A stretch of DNA of 64,000 bases from Vibrio porteresiae DSM 19223 (lineage in GTDB: Bacteria > Pseudomonadota > Gammaproteobacteria > Enterobacterales > Vibrionaceae). Every line of letters starts with the position of its first letter. Within the stretch, counting starts at the first letter, position 1. The position numbers and the translations under genes are program-made. The stretch covers positions 1,178,001-1,242,000 of the forward strand of contig NZ_AP024895.1 in NCBI RefSeq assembly GCF_024347055.1. Reading direction: 5' to 3'. Positions 8,618-17,093 of this stretch are shown here, piece after piece. The notes beneath the pieces are model-generated. The model made no database searches. It had not been told where the DNA came from and worked only from the letters and a program-made list of their open reading frames with translations.

Positions 8618-9832
8618 TTAAGCCTTATCACTGTGGTTAAGCAACCGTATGCCAAGTGCACAGACAGAAACTGTAGTGGCAAAACTCATCACCCCAGTCC
8701 ATCCCATATGCGCATAACAGTAACTGGCGACTAGACTACCAAGAGACATGCCGATAAACACACCGACCAACAAGATCGAGTTGACGCGGCTCAGGGCGTG
8801 CTCTGCTGCCTTGTAACAGATGTTTTGGTGAGCAATCAGTGACATTTGCACCCCAAGGTCGAAGAAGATGGTTGCTATCGACATCAGTACCAGTTCAATC
8901 ACAATCGATGTGATGAGTAAGTGGGTGACGAGCATGAGAGCAAATGAAAGTCCGGTTAAGGCAGCTCCAATACGAGCGACGTATATGCCCCCTTTTTTAT
9001 CGGTTAATTTGCCAAGCTTGGGCGCTAACAAAGCGCCAAAGGCGCCAAGTAGGCCGAATAATCCTGCTACAGAACTGCCAAGATGCAGTGGGCTGTCACT
9101 TAGGTGGAGTGCAATCGTGGTCCAAAACGCACTAAAGCCCATAGAGAGTAAACCTTGTACTAAAGCGGCTTGACGTACCACTTTATGGACAACAAACAGC
9201 TTAGCAATCGAACCAATCAATTGTGGATAAGAAAGCGTGCTTTGTGGTTGGCTATTGGGCGCGACTTTATAAAGTAATGCGACGATCACCGCGACGAAAA
9301 TCGCAGCAAGCAAAAAAACTATGCGCCATCCCCAAAGGTCACCGATAAAACCGCTAAAAACTCGTGATAGCAAAATGCCGCAGAGCAATCCTGTCATCAC
9401 TGTACCCACGGTATGACCACGTGATGAGCTTGGTGAAAGTTGTGCAGCCATGGGAATAATATCTTGAGCCAGAGTGGCCATGAGTCCCATGAGAAAGCTA
9501 GCGAACATCAGTAAAGCAAAAGAGTGAACGTAGGAGGTCAGCAGCAGTGCAGCAACCAGCGCTATCCCTTTGTACAGGATGATCGAGCGTCGGTTGACTC
9601 GGTCACCAAGTGGCGTTAGCAGCAACATGCCAATCGCATAACCCGCTTGGGTTAAGGTGGGCAAACTACCGATTTGTTGTGCAGAGACATTGAGGTCTGT
9701 GACCAAATTGCCAAGCAGTGGTTGAGAATAGTAAAGGGATGCGACCGCTAAACCTGCGGCCATAGACATCATAAGCAACAAAACTCGAGAGAGTGATTGT
9801 TCCTTAGCGTCAGTAAAAAGAATGTCGGTCAT
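8618..9832 (-). CDS. MFS transporter (drug/metabolite exporter type)
   Basis: 404 residues with about twelve membrane helices, the major facilitator fold. The motif between helices 2 and 3 (LTPLGDRVNRRSII) matches the signature GxLxDRxGRR loop of DHA1-type proton-driven exporters. It probably exports a small molecule across the inner membrane; the substrate cannot be read from the sequence. It is transcribed divergently from a LysR gene (start 9936) with about 100 bases between, a pairing in which the regulator normally controls the transporter. A second LysR gene converges on its 3' end. An AGGTAG ribosome site is placed 8 bases before the ATG. Confidence 0.87.
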   Translation of the reverse strand: MTDILFTDAKEQSLSRVLLLMMSMAAGLAVASLYYSQPLLGNLVTDLNVSAQQIGSLPTLTQAGYAIGMLLLTPLGDRVNRRSIILYKGIALVAALLLTSYVHSFALLMFASFLMGLMATLAQDIIPMAAQLSPSSSRGHTVGTVMTGLLCGILLSRVFSGFIGDLWGWRIVFLLAAIFVAVIVALLYKVAPNSQPQSTLSYPQLIGSIAKLFVVHKVVRQAALVQGLLSMGFSAFWTTIALHLSDSPLHLGSSVAGLFGLLGAFGALLAPKLGKLTDKKGGIYVARIGAALTGLSFALMLVTHLLITSIVIELVLMSIATIFFDLGVQMSLIAHQNICYKAAEHALSRVNSILLVGVFIGMSLGSLVASYCYAHMGWTGVMSFATTVSVCALGIRLLNHSDKA

Positions 9833-9935
9833 GGAAAGCTACCTGTTGTGAAGTTTCGGCTATTTTGTGGCGGGTAAGCTTGCTTGGGTAGACCTCAAGT
9901 GGGTATATTGGTTATACCTAATGCGTATAAAGAAG

Positions 9936-10883
9936 ATGGATATGGCTGTAGCAACTACCGACAAAATCGAACTGATGAAGACGTTTGTACGCATTGTTGA
10001 AGCTGGTAGCTTATCGGCAGCCGCGCAACAAATAGGAACAACCCAGCCTACGATTAGCCGTCGTCTTAAACAGCTAGAACACTACGTCGGTGGGCGACTT
10101 TTTAATCGTACTACCCATCACTTAAAACTCACTGAGATCGGCGAAAAATACTACCTTGGTGCGGTTGAGCTATTGGCGAATTGGGACGCTTTCGAAGCGG
10201 GCGTAGTGGGGTCTGCCAGTGAACCTACGGGAAGGTTGCGTGTGATTGTTCCGCATGCCTTCGGACAAGATACGTTGATTGAGCCGTTAACCGAGTTTAT
10301 GGCATTACATCCAAAGCTCAATGTTGAGTGGCTGCTGCATGATGATCGCTCGATATTGGATTTTGTGACCAATGATATTGATTGCGCCATTCAGGTCGGC
10401 GACAACATTGATGACAATATGGTCGCAATACGTATTGCTGAGGTGCCGCGTATTGCGGTTGCTAAGCCCGGCTTGATCGAAGATTTAGCCAGCGTAAATG
10501 AAGAACCACAAAAATTGACGCGCTATCCTTGGCTCGCTTTGCAAACCTTTTATCGCTATCAAGTGGAATTTCATCATCACCAAGGTAAGCCTTCTCAAAC
10601 GGTGGCGATGGTTCCGCGTTTCTTCACCGATAGTTTATACGCATTGCGTAGTGCTGCTGTTAATGGCCTTGGCGTTGGAGTAGGATCTCAGTGGTTATTA
10701 GAGCGGGATATTCAACAGGGTCGACTCATCAATATATTACCCAGTTGGAATGCTGCTCCGCTGCCAGTGTATCTCATCTATCCTTATGCGAAGTTCTATC
10801 CTGCAAAATTAACCACTTTTGTGCAGTTTATGCGCCAGCGAATTTCGCAATCGCTTAACACGGTGACGCAAATAACCAACTGA
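9936..10883 (+). CDS. LysR family transcriptional regulator, divergent to the MFS exporter
   Basis: 315 residues from the ATG at 9936 (MDMAVATTDKIELMKTF); the frame stays open to 9867, but the extra 23 residues do not fit the family and the helix-turn-helix is normally close to the N-terminus. Residues about 10-70 hold the LysR DNA-binding domain (GSLSAAAQQIGTTQPTISRRLKQLE) and residues 95-305 the effector domain. It is transcribed away from the MFS gene at 8618-9832 and probably regulates it. The intergenic stretch contains TTGG-N5-CCTAA (9908-9922 region), a LysR-like imperfect symmetry. The effector is not identifiable. Confidence 0.87.
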   Translation: MDMAVATTDKIELMKTFVRIVEAGSLSAAAQQIGTTQPTISRRLKQLEHYVGGRLFNRTTHHLKLTEIGEKYYLGAVELLANWDAFEAGVVGSASEPTGRLRVIVPHAFGQDTLIEPLTEFMALHPKLNVEWLLHDDRSILDFVTNDIDCAIQVGDNIDDNMVAIRIAEVPRIAVAKPGLIEDLASVNEEPQKLTRYPWLALQTFYRYQVEFHHHQGKPSQTVAMVPRFFTDSLYALRSAAVNGLGVGVGSQWLLERDIQQGRLINILPSWNAAPLPVYLIYPYAKFYPAKLTTFVQFMRQRISQSLNTVTQITN

Positions 10884-11063
10884 GTTTTCATCGGCTAAGA
10901 TGATGAAGATGGAAACAATTTATTACCTTAATCGGTTAAGTGCCTTTAGGATTAGGCCGATGAGGTGTCTCAAAATATGCTAAATTAAGCATAAGTTTTC
11001 ACCAATGGATACCGAACGCTTCCTTGCTTTACTAAAGCTTTTGGTGAGTTAAATAGGTTTATC

Positions 11064-12008
11064 ATGTTACACAATCGCATTGCTTTGGCGCTTTTTGGCG
11101 CCGCTCTCACATTTTCTTCTTCTGTCTCTTTTGCTGCTGCATCGCTCACTCCTGCTGATTGGAAAATCATCCAAGAAGGCATCTTAGAAGATGACGGCGC
11201 TGCCTATTATCTTGATATTTACAATACCTATGAGTTGACGGCAGTGACGCTGGTGGCTGGCGATCCCGAACAACTTCTGATCGGCTACGATCGTGGCGAT
11301 CAATGGACGTTCAATAAGCTACCCAAAGGGGATCATATTCCTGCGGAATGTTGGAATCCTAAGAGCAATGTGTGGGTCGCTGAAGATGGGGATTCGAGAG
11401 CGAAAGTGACGGTGGAAGGCAATATCATGCATACGGAGTACACCGGAACAGGGGTGCCCATTGATATGCGAGTGACCGCTTACAATACGCGTGACAAAGC
11501 GTGGCAAAAGTTAGTGGCCAAATGGCCGCAGTCATTGCAGTTGAGTGCAGTCACATGGCCGGATAAGGTCTATCGTGTGGAAATGTCTCAGGCGCAAGAT
11601 GTACTGTGTCGTGATCAGGACCCTAATCTTTACCCTTTGCCCAAAGGGATCACTGCCTTCGCGCAGTTTGATTCGCCAACCATAGTGCAAATTTTGTTTG
11701 AAGATTTCTTCCCGCGCAATTTTGCCTTTAGTGGTAACCGTTTCTCACTGGGTGATGGTTTGGCGTATCAATGGGAAATCATTACCTTATCTGACGGCGT
11801 ACAACTACTGGAGTTAATGCAAGAAGATGCGATGGAAATGGAAGAGGAGATGGAGCAGGTGCCGGAATACTACTTGCTGCAAAACGGTCAGCTGTTTGCC
11901 GTAGAGCTCTACTCCAAATTCAATTATGAAGATCAAACCAACAACACGCGTTTGACCTTTACTGGCAAATTTGGTGAAACCTTACGTCAGCACTTTAAAC
12001 GTCTTTGA
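11064..12008 (+). CDS. Secreted protein of unknown function
   Basis: 314 residues with a clear Sec signal peptide: basic start, hydrophobic core of about 15 residues (ALALFGAALTFSSSVSF) and an Ala-x-Ala cleavage region near residues 24-26. The mature protein is predicted periplasmic. It has two or more cysteines (CWNPKSN near residue 97 and VLCRDQDP near 178) that could form a disulfide, and an unusual acidic methionine/glutamate run near residue 265 (EDAMEMEEEMEQ). I do not recognise a domain. Its 3' end overlaps the convergent LysR gene by 14 bases. No strong ribosome site is visible; the ATG is chosen because the signal peptide starts there. Confidence 0.75.
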   Translation: MLHNRIALALFGAALTFSSSVSFAAASLTPADWKIIQEGILEDDGAAYYLDIYNTYELTAVTLVAGDPEQLLIGYDRGDQWTFNKLPKGDHIPAECWNPKSNVWVAEDGDSRAKVTVEGNIMHTEYTGTGVPIDMRVTAYNTRDKAWQKLVAKWPQSLQLSAVTWPDKVYRVEMSQAQDVLCRDQDPNLYPLPKGITAFAQFDSPTIVQILFEDFFPRNFAFSGNRFSLGDGLAYQWEIITLSDGVQLLELMQEDAMEMEEEMEQVPEYYLLQNGQLFAVELYSKFNYEDQTNNTRLTFTGKFGETLRQHFKRL

Positions 12009-12897
12009 ATGAAGCAAACAGGCCAACCAGCCACTCAATAAATACGCTCACGCGTCGCGGCTGCTGACGACGAGATTCATACAGCACCGACATGGGCATG
12101 TTGGTGCAGCGAAAGCTTGGTAACACTTCAATTAATTCGCCCCGTTCAAGGTGATGTGCCACGCCTTGACGGGGTACCTGAATGATCCCTAGTCCATTAA
12201 GACACGCCGCCAAATAGGCATCGGTGGTGCTCACCGAAATCAAGCTGGGCATGGCGACATAACGCGGTGTCGCCCCCTCTTGATACTCAAACCCAAGCTG
12301 AGTTTGGCGCTCGTCGGGGGAGTAGTCGACGACGAAATGACGATTAAGATCCGCGAGTGACGTTGGTGCGCCATGCTTGGCGATGTAACTTGGACTCACG
12401 CAGTTCACCATGTCGAGTTGGCCTAATCCTTTGGCAATCAAGTTGCTATCGTTTAACTTTCCGCCGCGAATCACACAATCGACTCGCTCCTTGATCGGGT
12501 CAATCCGATGGTCGGCGCCAATCAGGCGAATTTGGGTGTGAGGATGCAAGGCAAACCACTCGGGCAGATTGGGGGCAATTAAGGTCGAGAAGAGCCGGCT
12601 TGGCATATCGACTTTGATAAGCCCAGTGAGATCTTGGCTCTCATGTTGAAATTGCCGCTCCAATTCATCTAATTCTTCAAGCAACTGGCGACTTTGCAGC
12701 AAAAAGCGTTCACCAGCTTCGGTTAAGGTCACCTGCCGAGTGCTGCGATGTAGCAAACGGGTCTGAAGATGCTGTTCAAGCTGACTTATCGAGGTTGATA
12801 TCGCTGATTTGGGTAGGTTCAGTTGATCAGAGGCTTTGGTAAAACTTCCTGTTTGCGACACCGCAATAAAGCGTTTAATGGTCTCGATTTTGTCCAT
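11995..12897 (-). CDS. LysR family transcriptional regulator, divergent to the SDR gene
   Basis: 300 residues from the ATG at 12897, preceded by GAGG 8 bases upstream; a longer frame to 12945 adds residues not typical of the family. Helix-turn-helix at residues 3-62 (GSFTKASDQLNLPKSAISTSISQLEQHL), effector domain from about residue 90. The sequence style (MDKIETIKRFIAVSQTGSFTKAS) is that of the CrgA/AaeR-like group. It is transcribed divergently from a short-chain dehydrogenase at 13036 and the 138 bases between contain a TGTTC-N9-GAACA palindrome, so control of the SDR gene and of itself is likely. The 3' end overlaps the secreted protein gene by 14 bases on the opposite strand. Confidence 0.88.
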   Translation of the reverse strand: MDKIETIKRFIAVSQTGSFTKASDQLNLPKSAISTSISQLEQHLQTRLLHRSTRQVTLTEAGERFLLQSRQLLEELDELERQFQHESQDLTGLIKVDMPSRLFSTLIAPNLPEWFALHPHTQIRLIGADHRIDPIKERVDCVIRGGKLNDSNLIAKGLGQLDMVNCVSPSYIAKHGAPTSLADLNRHFVVDYSPDERQTQLGFEYQEGATPRYVAMPSLISVSTTDAYLAACLNGLGIIQVPRQGVAHHLERGELIEVLPSFRCTNMPMSVLYESRRQQPRRVSVFIEWLVGLFASFKDV

Positions 12898-12938
12898 GAG
12901 CTTATCCTCAGCGCAGCTTACGACCGTGATTGATCTAT

Positions 12939-12957
12939 TGTTCATATAATACGAACA
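12939..12957. promoter_or_regulatory. LysR-type operator candidate between LysR gene and SDR gene
   Basis: TGTTC, nine AT-rich bases, GAACA: a perfect interrupted palindrome containing the T-N11-A pattern of LysR boxes and a TATAAT-like core. It lies in the divergent promoter region, 42 bases from the LysR start and 79 from the SDR start. Confidence 0.6.
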
Positions 12958-13035
12958 GTGTCGTCATATTATGCCTATTTTTCAGCCCAGTCATCTTGCT
13001 TAGGATAGTTATTACATTAACCAAAGGAGTTTGAG

Positions 13036-13791
13036 ATGAATAAGATTGCATTAATTACTGGCGGAAGTCGTGGGCTTGGTCGAGCTGGTGCGATAGCGCT
13101 TGCTGAGCAAGGTGTGGATGTGATTTTTACTTATCAATCTAACCAACTGGCGGCTCAGCAAGTCGTGGAGGCCATTGAGGCGTTAGGACAAAAAGCAGTG
13201 GCTTTGGCTTGTGATACACGCGATGTGGAGTCGTTTGCTTCGTTTGCTCAAACGCTAAGTGAGGTGTTAACCAAGCAATTTGGTCGAGATAGCTTTGACT
13301 ATTTACTTAACAATGCCGGCACTGGCCTGCATGGCAGTTTTGAACAAACAACCTTAGCTGAACTGGATGAGATGTTGACTATCCATATTAAAGGGCCATT
13401 TTCCCTTACCCAAACCCTGCTGCCAATGATTGCCGCGGGTGGTCATATAGTGAATGTTTCAACGGGATTAACCCGGTTTACCTTTCCTGGTTCGGCAGCG
13501 TATGCCATCGCAAAAGGGGCGGTGGAAGTGATGACACGCTATATGGCAAAAGAGCTCGCTGAGCGCCAAATACGGGTTAATACCTTAGCGCCGGGCGCCA
13601 TCTTGACCGATTTTCGTCAAGGCGCGATTCGCAATAGTGAACAGGCTCAAGCAGGCGTTGCCTCCGTTACTGCGTTAGGGCGAGTTGGCGAAGCAGAGGA
13701 TATTGGCAAAATGATTGCTGCGATGCTCAGCGATGGTTTTACATGGGTCACCGGACAACGAATTGAAGCTTCAGGTGGCATGATGCTGTAA
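13036..13791 (+). CDS. SDR family NAD(P)-dependent oxidoreductase
   Basis: 251 residues, typical length for classical short-chain dehydrogenases. The Rossmann motif TGGSRGLGRAGA is at residues 8-19, NNAG near residue 94, the catalytic serine in NVSTG near residue 143 and the YAIAK Tyr-x3-Lys pair near residues 156-160. The arginine after the third glycine region and the basic residue in GGSRGLG suggest NADP rather than NAD, but this is only a hint. The substrate is unknown; relatives reduce keto groups of small molecules. AAAGGAG precedes the ATG by 7 bases. The divergent LysR regulator and its palindrome suggest inducible expression. Confidence 0.9.
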   Translation: MNKIALITGGSRGLGRAGAIALAEQGVDVIFTYQSNQLAAQQVVEAIEALGQKAVALACDTRDVESFASFAQTLSEVLTKQFGRDSFDYLLNNAGTGLHGSFEQTTLAELDEMLTIHIKGPFSLTQTLLPMIAAGGHIVNVSTGLTRFTFPGSAAYAIAKGAVEVMTRYMAKELAERQIRVNTLAPGAILTDFRQGAIRNSEQAQAGVASVTALGRVGEAEDIGKMIAAMLSDGFTWVTGQRIEASGGMML

Positions 13792-13797
13792 GTCGTC

Positions 13798-13842
13798 TTG
13801 GTCACTCTGAACAAAGCTCTTGTGCTGCCTCTGAGTGACCAA
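13798..13842 (+). terminator. Long hairpin after the SDR gene
   Basis: TTGGTCACTC at 13798-13807 pairs exactly with GAGTGACCAA at 13833-13842, with a smaller inner ACAA/TTGT stem in the 25-base loop. It starts 6 bases after the SDR stop. The bases after it (CCTTGTTTG) are only weakly T-rich, so termination may be partial. Confidence 0.5.
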
Positions 13843-13968
13843 CCTTGTTTGAATTTGATGGTTGCGTTTGTCGTGGTCAACAAAAATGGGCTAAACGGTT
13901 TAAGAAGGATAGCTTACTGAATTGTCAGTAAAATCCGCACAAAAACTGTCAATTTAAAATTTATGTAA

Positions 13969-13983
13969 TGATAATGATTCGTG
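13969..13983 (+). promoter_or_regulatory. Fur-box-like site upstream of yncE
   Basis: TGATAATGATTCGTG matches the first half of the 7-1-7 Fur motif (TGATAAT-n-ATTATCA) perfectly and the second half partly. It lies 53 bases before the start of yncE, a gene known to be repressed by Fur with iron in Escherichia coli. Confidence 0.6.
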
Positions 13984-14035
13984 TTTATTGTTGTGTTATG
14001 GTGTCTTCCATTATTCCTAACACGTAGAAAACATC

Positions 14036-15103
14036 ATGCTAAAAACAGCACCCAAACGCTCTTTAGCAGCGTTAGCCATCATGGCACTTTTTGCCGTTAC
14101 TTCTTCTGTCAGCGCCACCGAATTGGTCGACCAACAGTCACCAGTCAGTGCGGGTAAAAACGTGTATCAAACGGTTTATGGTCCGAAAAGCGATAGCGTT
14201 TATGTGGCAGCCGCTGGGGGCGAACAGGGCGAAATCCATGTTTTCCAAGGCCATTCACTAACCGCTAAACCTGTCATCACAATGCAAGATAAGCCGTTAG
14301 GTTTGGCTATCGATGAGCAAGACAATGTGCTGTTTACGGGCAATACCTTTAATGGTTCTGTGACCAAAATTGACCTGAACAGCGGCAAAGTATTGGCCAA
14401 TCTTGTAGTCAGCCAACCAGCCCCGAAAGGCACGCCTCGTGATCAAATGCCACCTATGGTGCATGGTGTACTTTTCCAAGCGAAAGGCGACGTTATTTAT
14501 GTCACCGGAGCGGCTAAAAATGGTGTGGTTTGGAAAGTGGATGCGAAGTCATTCAAAGTGATCGATACCATTAAAGGCGTTGGTGCTGTACCGACAGGCA
14601 TGGCTCTAGATGAGTCAACAGGTCTTTTGTATGTAACGGCGCACAGCTCAAATCAACTTACCGTGATTGATACCAATACGGATAAGGTCGTGAAGACCAT
14701 CTCTGTTGGACAAAATCCGCTATCTGTTGCCATCAATAGCCAGTCACATCAGGCTTATGTGGCGAACAGTAAAGACAACACCGTTTCGGTTATCGACCTA
14801 AGCAATGACAAAACGGTTCAGGTGATTTCTGTAGGTCAGTTCCCGGTCGATGTGAACGTTGATGCTGCGATGAATCGTCTATTTGTTGCCAACCGCAGCT
14901 CTGGTACGGTGCAAGTATTTAATACCAAGAACTTTACCCTAGAAGAGACGTTACACCCAGGTCTACACCCTAACACTCTGGCGATTGATACCGTGCATCA
15001 CCAAGCTTATGTCACCAGCAAAGGTTTAAGCCGTCATGAAAAAACCATGCCGGAAGGTATCGTGAATAACGCTGCGGATGTCATCACTCCACTGACCAAA
15101 TAG
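14036..15103 (+). CDS. yncE: YncE family periplasmic beta-propeller protein
   Basis: 355 residues with a Sec signal peptide (KRSLAALAIMALFAVTSSVSA, cleavage near residue 27). The rest is made of repeated strands of the YVTN/YncE propeller kind, each with a pattern such as LYVTAHSSNQLTVIDTNTDK and AYVANSKDNTVSVIDLSNDK, about seven blades. YncE of Escherichia coli is a periplasmic propeller of the same length whose exact role is unclear but whose expression is repressed by Fur. The Fur-like site at 13969-13983 fits the same control here. The gene is monocistronic, closed by a strong hairpin terminator at 15141-15178. Confidence 0.9.
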   Translation: MLKTAPKRSLAALAIMALFAVTSSVSATELVDQQSPVSAGKNVYQTVYGPKSDSVYVAAAGGEQGEIHVFQGHSLTAKPVITMQDKPLGLAIDEQDNVLFTGNTFNGSVTKIDLNSGKVLANLVVSQPAPKGTPRDQMPPMVHGVLFQAKGDVIYVTGAAKNGVVWKVDAKSFKVIDTIKGVGAVPTGMALDESTGLLYVTAHSSNQLTVIDTNTDKVVKTISVGQNPLSVAINSQSHQAYVANSKDNTVSVIDLSNDKTVQVISVGQFPVDVNVDAAMNRLFVANRSSGTVQVFNTKNFTLEETLHPGLHPNTLAIDTVHHQAYVTSKGLSRHEKTMPEGIVNNAADVITPLTK

Positions 15104-15140
15104 GTGTGATTTTGCCGTACCTTATTGGGTGATACTTAAC

Positions 15141-15178
15141 AAAAATGGGTTCTACGTCAGACGCTAGAACCCATTTTT
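15141..15178. terminator. Bidirectional rho-independent terminator between yncE and the deoR-type gene
   Basis: AAAAATGGGTTCTA pairs with TAGAACCCATTTTT around a 10-base loop. The A run on one side and T run on the other allow it to stop both yncE (plus) and the DeoR-type gene (minus, stop at 15203). Confidence 0.88.
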
Positions 15179-15202
15179 TATTTCAGCTATCTGCTTATCT
15201 GT

Positions 15203-15964
15203 TTATCCAATGATGACCTGACATTGCTGCTCGGCAAAATAGCGAGCGATAGAAGAATCGCTATCAGTGCAAACCAAATAATCCAAATCTTGAGAGTCCA
15301 AAAATGGATAGGAGGCGAGTGCTTCGACTTTATCTTCGGTACACAACACGGCGATGGCTCCAGAACGTGTGCACACAAGATGTTTGAAGTCACCATCTTG
15401 GTAATGCAGAGCACTGAAACCCACCTCTGAAGACCATGCGCAAACACCAACAAAGCAGAGATCGAAGCGAAATTTACTGACCGCTTGAGCTGCTGTGATA
15501 TCAATCGCCCCGCCCACGGCATAGTCCAGCACGCCACCGATCAAGATAGTTTTGATGGTTTGTCGTTCCAATAAGCGCGTTGCAATCGCGGGGCTGTTGG
15601 TGACAACCGTTACATCAAGATTGGTAGGTAACATACTTGCCAGCAACATGTTGGTACTACTTGCGTCGAGAAAAATCAACTGCTTAGGTTTGATTAAACT
15701 CAATGCGGCAACCGCTAAGGCTTGTTTCTCGCTGTTGTGATTACTCAAGCGCTCTTCTGGAGTACCCGTTGGCGGAGCAAGAGATAACGCGCCGCCATGG
15801 ATGCGTTTACACAGCCCTTCATCTGCTAGGTAACGAAGATCGCGGCGGATCGTCGCTTCGGTTGTGCAAAGCTGAGTGGCAAGATCGACCGCCATCACTT
15901 TTTGGTGTGATTGCAGCAGTTGCATGATCAACTGGTGTCGTTCTTCTGGAGAGTACTTGTCCAT
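15203..15964 (-). CDS. DeoR/GlpR family transcriptional regulator
   Basis: 253 residues. An N-terminal DeoR-type helix-turn-helix (residues 6-60, with VDLATQLCTTEATIRRDLRYL and the family RIHGGA tail) is followed by a DeoR C-terminal sensor domain, a ribose-isomerase-like fold that binds a phosphorylated sugar; IFLDASSTNMLLA and NSPAIATRLL are typical segments. It follows the HAD phosphatase gene by 57 bases on the same strand, so the two are probably one operon whose product is a sugar-phosphate phosphatase and its repressor. An inverted pair of TGAACA/TGTTCA elements at 16886-16933 upstream of the phosphatase gene may be its operator. Confidence 0.88.
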   Translation of the reverse strand: MDKYSPEERHQLIMQLLQSHQKVMAVDLATQLCTTEATIRRDLRYLADEGLCKRIHGGALSLAPPTGTPEERLSNHNSEKQALAVAALSLIKPKQLIFLDASSTNMLLASMLPTNLDVTVVTNSPAIATRLLERQTIKTILIGGVLDYAVGGAIDITAAQAVSKFRFDLCFVGVCAWSSEVGFSALHYQDGDFKHLVCTRSGAIAVLCTEDKVEALASYPFLDSQDLDYLVCTDSDSSIARYFAEQQCQVIIG

Positions 15965-16021
15965 GGCGCGTTTCTCTATGGGTTTGTTTGGTGTTGAGCG
16001 ATGAGCTACATGCGCTTCATT

Positions 16022-16831
16022 CTACTTGGATTTTCCCTGCAGTTGTAACATTTGTAGAATAGTGGTCATCACCGCGTCTTGGTCATTGGAACCGGTGATG
16101 TATTTGGCTGCGGCTTGCGTCTCTGGAAAGGCGTTACGCATGGCAAAGCTAAAAGCGCCTCTTTCCATTAATTCGATATCATTAAATCCGTCGCCGAACA
16201 CCATGGTCTCTTGCTCAGTAACACCAAGCATCTCTTGCAATCGAGCTACCGTTGTCCCTTTATGCACGCCTTGATTGGCAATATCAATCCAGTTTGCTTC
16301 TGAAACGACGATATACGCTTGCTCGTCAAAATCCGTTAAATGAGTGCGCAGCTCTGGACATCCACCTTTCGGGTCATAAACGGTAATTTTGACAAAATCC
16401 CCGTCTATCTGCTGATAGTGACGTACTTCAGTTAGCTTGGTATAGGAGCGACGCATCAGCGCTTTTAATGGTTCTGGGGTGCTGTCTTGGAGGTACGCCC
16501 CGTCTGGGGTACAGGCGATGATAATGTGTTCACCTTGCTCTGATTGCAATCTGTCGATGATCGCTTGCCCAAGAGAGTTAGGTAGCAATGACTGATAAAC
16601 ATACTCGCCTTGATGTTTAATCCGCGTAGCGCTGTCGCCTAAGATCCAAAAATCGCGACTGATATCGCCAAACAGCTCTTCTACACGTTCTACTTGCTTG
16701 CCTGTGCATGGGGAAAAATGCACCCCAGCTTGTTGCATTTTCTGGTTCACTTCTTGAAATAAGGTGCGATTGTAATCGCCAGCAGAATTTAAAAAAGTGC
16801 CATCCATATCGGTAATGATCAGTTTAATCAT
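16022..16831 (-). CDS. Cof-type HAD-IIB family phosphatase
   Basis: 269 residues from the ATG at 16831 (MIKLIITDMDGTF); an ATG 12 bases upstream adds METH-like MEHT residues and cannot be excluded. The HAD nucleophile motif is DMDGT at residues 8-12, a C2-type cap occupies the middle, and the GDGFND acidic pair is near residue 214. Cof-type enzymes dephosphorylate sugar phosphates and similar metabolites in the cytoplasm. The gene heads a probable operon with the DeoR regulator downstream. The specific substrate is unknown; the pairing with a sugar-phosphate-sensing regulator favours a carbohydrate. Confidence 0.88.
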   Translation of the reverse strand: MIKLIITDMDGTFLNSAGDYNRTLFQEVNQKMQQAGVHFSPCTGKQVERVEELFGDISRDFWILGDSATRIKHQGEYVYQSLLPNSLGQAIIDRLQSEQGEHIIIACTPDGAYLQDSTPEPLKALMRRSYTKLTEVRHYQQIDGDFVKITVYDPKGGCPELRTHLTDFDEQAYIVVSEANWIDIANQGVHKGTTVARLQEMLGVTEQETMVFGDGFNDIELMERGAFSFAMRNAFPETQAAAKYITGSNDQDAVMTTILQMLQLQGKSK

Positions 16832-16885
16832 GGTGTGTTCCATCTTGTATGTTGATGATGCAAACACGCTATCATGAGTTTAAAA

Positions 16886-16942
16886 TGAACACAAATGAAT
16901 ATTTTAATGTTTATATTTGTTTTTATATGTTCATTTTGTGTT
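16886..16942. promoter_or_regulatory. Inverted repeat upstream of the HAD/DeoR operon
   Basis: AACACAAATGAA at 16888-16899 is matched in inverse orientation by TTCATTTTGTGTT at 16930-16942 (one extra T); the outer TGAACA (16886-16891) and TGTTCA (16928-16933) halves are about 42 bases apart. Two sites of a DeoR-type repressor spaced for looping are a plausible reading. Confidence 0.45.
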
Positions 16943-17032
16943 TGTTTGTGTATGCTTTGACTCATGTTGTCACCCTCTGTTTGATGATGAAACGAGTGAC
17001 AATATGCTTGCTGATTACCCCCCAATCATGGC

Positions 17033-17054
17033 AAAGGGATGGTGACATCCCTTT
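17033..17054 (+). promoter_or_regulatory. Perfect hairpin just upstream of the short lacI-type gene
   Basis: AAAGGGATG, loop GTGA, CATCCCTTT, followed by TATT. A 9-bp perfect stem with a short T run, ending 39 bases before the ATG at 17094. It may be a terminator, an attenuator in the leader, or a DNA-binding palindrome; the sequence alone does not decide. Confidence 0.5.
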
Positions 17055-17093
17055 TATTCGATGAGTTTCTATTGAAAACAAAGCAGGTGGCAA

